64,000 nucleotides of DNA from Micavibrio sp. UBA2137 (GTDB lineage: Bacteria; Pseudomonadota; Alphaproteobacteria; Micavibrionales; Micavibrionaceae). Location of the stretch: contig DCXL01000004.1 of assembly GCA_002328415.1 (NCBI GenBank), positions 124,001-188,000 on the forward strand. Direction: 5' to 3'. The position numbers were made by a program, and so were the translations under genes. This document shows positions 62,092 to 64,000 of the stretch, in pieces (within the stretch, counting starts at the first letter, position 1; each line of letters starts with the position of its first letter). A model generated the notes under the pieces. That model was not told the DNA's origin. It worked only from the letters and a program-made list of their open reading frames with translations, and did no database searches.

Positions 62092-63159
62092 ATGTCATTG
62101 GATGAAAAGTTAACCACAATTATCTCTCGACACGAGGAACTGGCTGCTTTGATGGCGGGTGGTGACTTGAGTGGCGAAGAATTTACCAAATATTCTATGG
62201 AATATGCTGAATTGGATGAGGTTGTTGGTGCAGCCAAGAAATTTAAGGATACAAAGGCCGAGCTTGAAGATTTAGAAGGGATGCTATCTGACCCAGAGAT
62301 GAAAGATTTGGCTCAGGATGAAATGTATCGCTTGAAAGATGAAATTCCAAAGCTTGAAAACGCACTTAAGTTAGCACTTATTCCCAAAGATGCGGATGAT
62401 ACAAAGAATATTATTCTTGAAATACGCGCAGGCACAGGCGGCGATGAGGCAGCACTTTTTGTAGGTGACTTGTTCTCAATGTATAAAGGCTTTGCGAGTA
62501 GTCAGAATTGGCAAGTTGAAGTTATTGAGTATTCCGAAAGTGATGTCGGCGGCTTTAAAGAGATAATCGCTGGAATTCGCGGCAAAGATGTGTTTGGAAG
62601 TTTAAAGTTTGAAAGTGGTGTACACCGCGTGCAACGTGTCCCCGAAACAGAATCTGGTGGACGTATTCACACGTCTGCTGCAACAGTTGCAGTACTGCCG
62701 GAGGCCGAAGAGGCAGACATCAAAATTGACGAGAAAGATTTGCGTATTGATGTATATCGTGCCTCAGGATCAGGCGGGCAACACGTGAATAAAACAGAAT
62801 CCGCTGTACGTATCACCCATATTCCTACGGGCACAGTTGTGGCTATTCAGGATGAGTCCTCTCAACATAAGAATAAAGCAAAAGCCATGAAAATCCTGCA
62901 ATCGCGCATTTATGACGAGGAACGCCGCCGTTTGGCTGAGGAGCGTTCAGCAGACCGCAAGTCACAAGTTGGCTCGGGTGATAGGTCCGAGCGCATACGT
63001 ACCTATAATTACCCGCAGGGTCGTGTAACCGATCACAGAATTAACCTCACACTTTACAAGCTTGACGAAATATTGGCAGGAAGTGCGCTTATCGAGGTTA
63101 TTGAGCCCCTGCGTGCAGAGGATCAGGCTGCCTCTCTGGCTGAACTAGAAACGGCCTGA
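62092..63159 (+). CDS. prfA: peptide chain release factor 1
   Basis: Recognises UAA and UAG stops and triggers peptide release. The 355 residues show the coiled N-domain, the GTGGDEAALF motif, the catalytic GGQ in GSGGQHVNKTESAVRITH, and the RF1-type stop-codon-reading loop within domain 2. The C-terminal Tyr-Asn-Tyr-Pro-Gln-Gly-Arg motif is standard. Followed by prmC, whose product methylates the GGQ glutamine. Confidence 0.97.
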   Translation: MSLDEKLTTIISRHEELAALMAGGDLSGEEFTKYSMEYAELDEVVGAAKKFKDTKAELEDLEGMLSDPEMKDLAQDEMYRLKDEIPKLENALKLALIPKDADDTKNIILEIRAGTGGDEAALFVGDLFSMYKGFASSQNWQVEVIEYSESDVGGFKEIIAGIRGKDVFGSLKFESGVHRVQRVPETESGGRIHTSAATVAVLPEAEEADIKIDEKDLRIDVYRASGSGGQHVNKTESAVRITHIPTGTVVAIQDESSQHKNKAKAMKILQSRIYDEERRRLAEERSADRKSQVGSGDRSERIRTYNYPQGRVTDHRINLTLYKLDEILAGSALIEVIEPLRAEDQAASLAELETA

Positions 63160-63181
63160 TTAATGCCATGCGTGGAATTTT

Positions 63182-64000
63182 ATGCTGTCCTTCCCATCAA
63201 ATCAGTTGAAAGATGTTTATCAAGTAAGCAAGGGCTTCCTTTTAGAGCATTGCATTGAAACAGCGGCTTTGGATGCGCGCCTTCTTATTCAGGAGGCATG
63301 CGGGCTGACAAAGGAAGATTTTATCCTTCAGTCAGAAAAGGAGCTCTTGAGCGGCGATATTGATAATTTATCTCTAAAATTACAGGAACGGGCAAGTGGT
63401 CGTCCCGTGTCCAAGATTTTAGGGCGCAAAGAATTTTACGGGTGTGAATTTTTTGTTAATGAAGATGTGCTCGACCCGAGGCCTGAAACAGAGCATCTCA
63501 TAGAGCGGGTGCTTGAGATCACGGATAAGGACCAAAGTTTCACATTTGTTGATTTGGGAACGGGAAGTGGTTGTATTGCCATTACGATTGCAAGTGAGCG
63601 CCCAAATGCGCGTGGCGTGGCTATCGATATTTCGAGTAAGGCACTCGCTGTGGCGCAAGAAAATGCGCATAAGTTCGGTATCACGGAAGATCGTTTATCA
63701 TTTAGAGAGGGATCTTGGTGTGAGCCTGTTACGGGCAAATACGACTTTATCCTGTCGAATCCGCCCTATATTGAATCGGACATGATAGAGAATCTCTCCA
63801 AGGATGTGCAGAATCACGATCCGATTCTGGCGTTAGATGGTGGTGAGTTAGGAATAAATCCCTATATAGAGATTTTGGATCACGGTTTTTCACATTTAAA
63901 TCCGCATGGTAGAATGGTTTTCGAAATCGGAAAAGGTCAAGAAAAGAGAATCGCGCGACTCGTTGAAGAGCGTCATGCGACTCTGGAAGCGCTTCTCCCA
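63182..64000 (+). CDS. prmC: peptide chain release factor N(5)-glutamine methyltransferase, 5' part
   Basis: Methylates the GGQ glutamine of RF1 and RF2. The frame from ATG 63182 runs 273 codons to the window edge without a stop. It contains the N-terminal helical domain, KILGRKEFYG, LDPRPETEHLIE, the SAM motif VDLGTGSGCIAITIASERP and the catalytic NPPY in FILSNPPYIES. Most of the roughly 280-300 residue protein is present, but the last strand is cut off. It follows prfA by 22 bases. Confidence 0.95.
   Translation, partial: MLSFPSNQLKDVYQVSKGFLLEHCIETAALDARLLIQEACGLTKEDFILQSEKELLSGDIDNLSLKLQERASGRPVSKILGRKEFYGCEFFVNEDVLDPRPETEHLIERVLEITDKDQSFTFVDLGTGSGCIAITIASERPNARGVAIDISSKALAVAQENAHKFGITEDRLSFREGSWCEPVTGKYDFILSNPPYIESDMIENLSKDVQNHDPILALDGGELGINPYIEILDHGFSHLNPHGRMVFEIGKGQEKRIARLVEERHATLEALLP

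Noticed and set aside
1..64000. CRISPR arrays, toxin-antitoxin pairs, insertion sequences, prophage or defence islands
   Set aside because: I saw no regular repeats, transposases, phage genes or known defence genes; the content and gene order are core chromosomal throughout.

Overview
The window is a gene-dense stretch of bacterial chromosome carrying ordinary core genes. The genes, their order and their sequences point to a free-living, Gram-negative alphaproteobacterium. Pointers are CobS/CobT with a DnaJ-like protein and BolA, the ftsE-ftsX-ydcF-plsC run beside an MJ0042 zinc-ribbon gene and a TIGR02302 (DUF4175) protein, FdxA next to CarD, a HIG1-domain protein beside etfB/etfA, and a CtrA-type TTAA-N7-TTAA site. 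Base composition looks moderately AT-leaning. I cannot fix the genus; a Micavibrio-like or Rhodospirillales-like lineage is a guess. I see no phage, insertion sequence, CRISPR array or rRNA, and only one tRNA (Leu, anticodon GAG).

Layout. 1-6.1 kb: tail of a hotdog thioesterase, sppA, then the opposing isoprenoid operon xseB-ispA-dxs and a histone-deacetylase-like hydrolase. 6.1-8.9 kb: PPP phosphatase, ispH and rnhA in an overlapping operon, then an unrecognised 142-residue protein behind DnaA-like boxes and a CtrA-like site. 8.9-15.6 kb: PBP1A, GNAT, MgtE, malic enzyme and tRNA-Leu, all on the minus strand. 15.6-25.3 kb: lipB, N-formylglutamate amidohydrolase, serS, pcm, an NlpD-like lipoprotein, yajC-secD-secF, and homologues of two mitochondrial complex I assembly factors (NDUFAF3-like and NDUFAF6-like) with sodB between them. 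25.3-34.3 kb, minus strand: a phosphatase-fold protein that has lost its metal ligands, carD, fdxA, an MFS/GPH transporter coupled to an LD-carboxypeptidase, photolyase, a GT-C-like membrane protein and clpX. 34.4-41.7 kb: sufE, hisS, cobT, cobS, DnaJ-like, bolA, an RHH protein and accA. 41.8-50.4 kb: xerD, a CorC/HlyC protein, secA, a parvulin, mutT, a methyltransferase and plsC. 50.4-57.5 kb: ydcF, ftsX, ftsE, the zinc-ribbon protein, DUF4175, a small LptM-like lipoprotein and a pentapeptide-repeat protein. 57.5-64 kb: etfA, etfB, HIG1 protein, ubiG, a short RodZ-like protein, ispG, prfA and the start of prmC.

How the genes work together. Main themes are isoprenoid synthesis (dxs, ispG, ispH, ispA), envelope building and recycling (PBP1A, NlpD-like, LdcA-like, FtsEX, PlsC, SppA), protein export (SecA, YajC, SecD, SecF, parvulin), respiratory and redox functions (ETF, UbiG, ferredoxin, SOD, complex I assembly homologues) and translation (SerRS, HisRS, RF1, PrmC).

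No clear new defence or biosynthetic system is visible. The most unusual items are the ligand-less phosphatase paralogue, the unknown gene behind DnaA and CtrA sites, the two divergent genes whose start codons share one CATG, and a pattern of missing neighbours (argJ, argH, lysA, surE) at loci where related genomes usually have them. That pattern would fit amino-acid auxotrophy but needs the whole genome.
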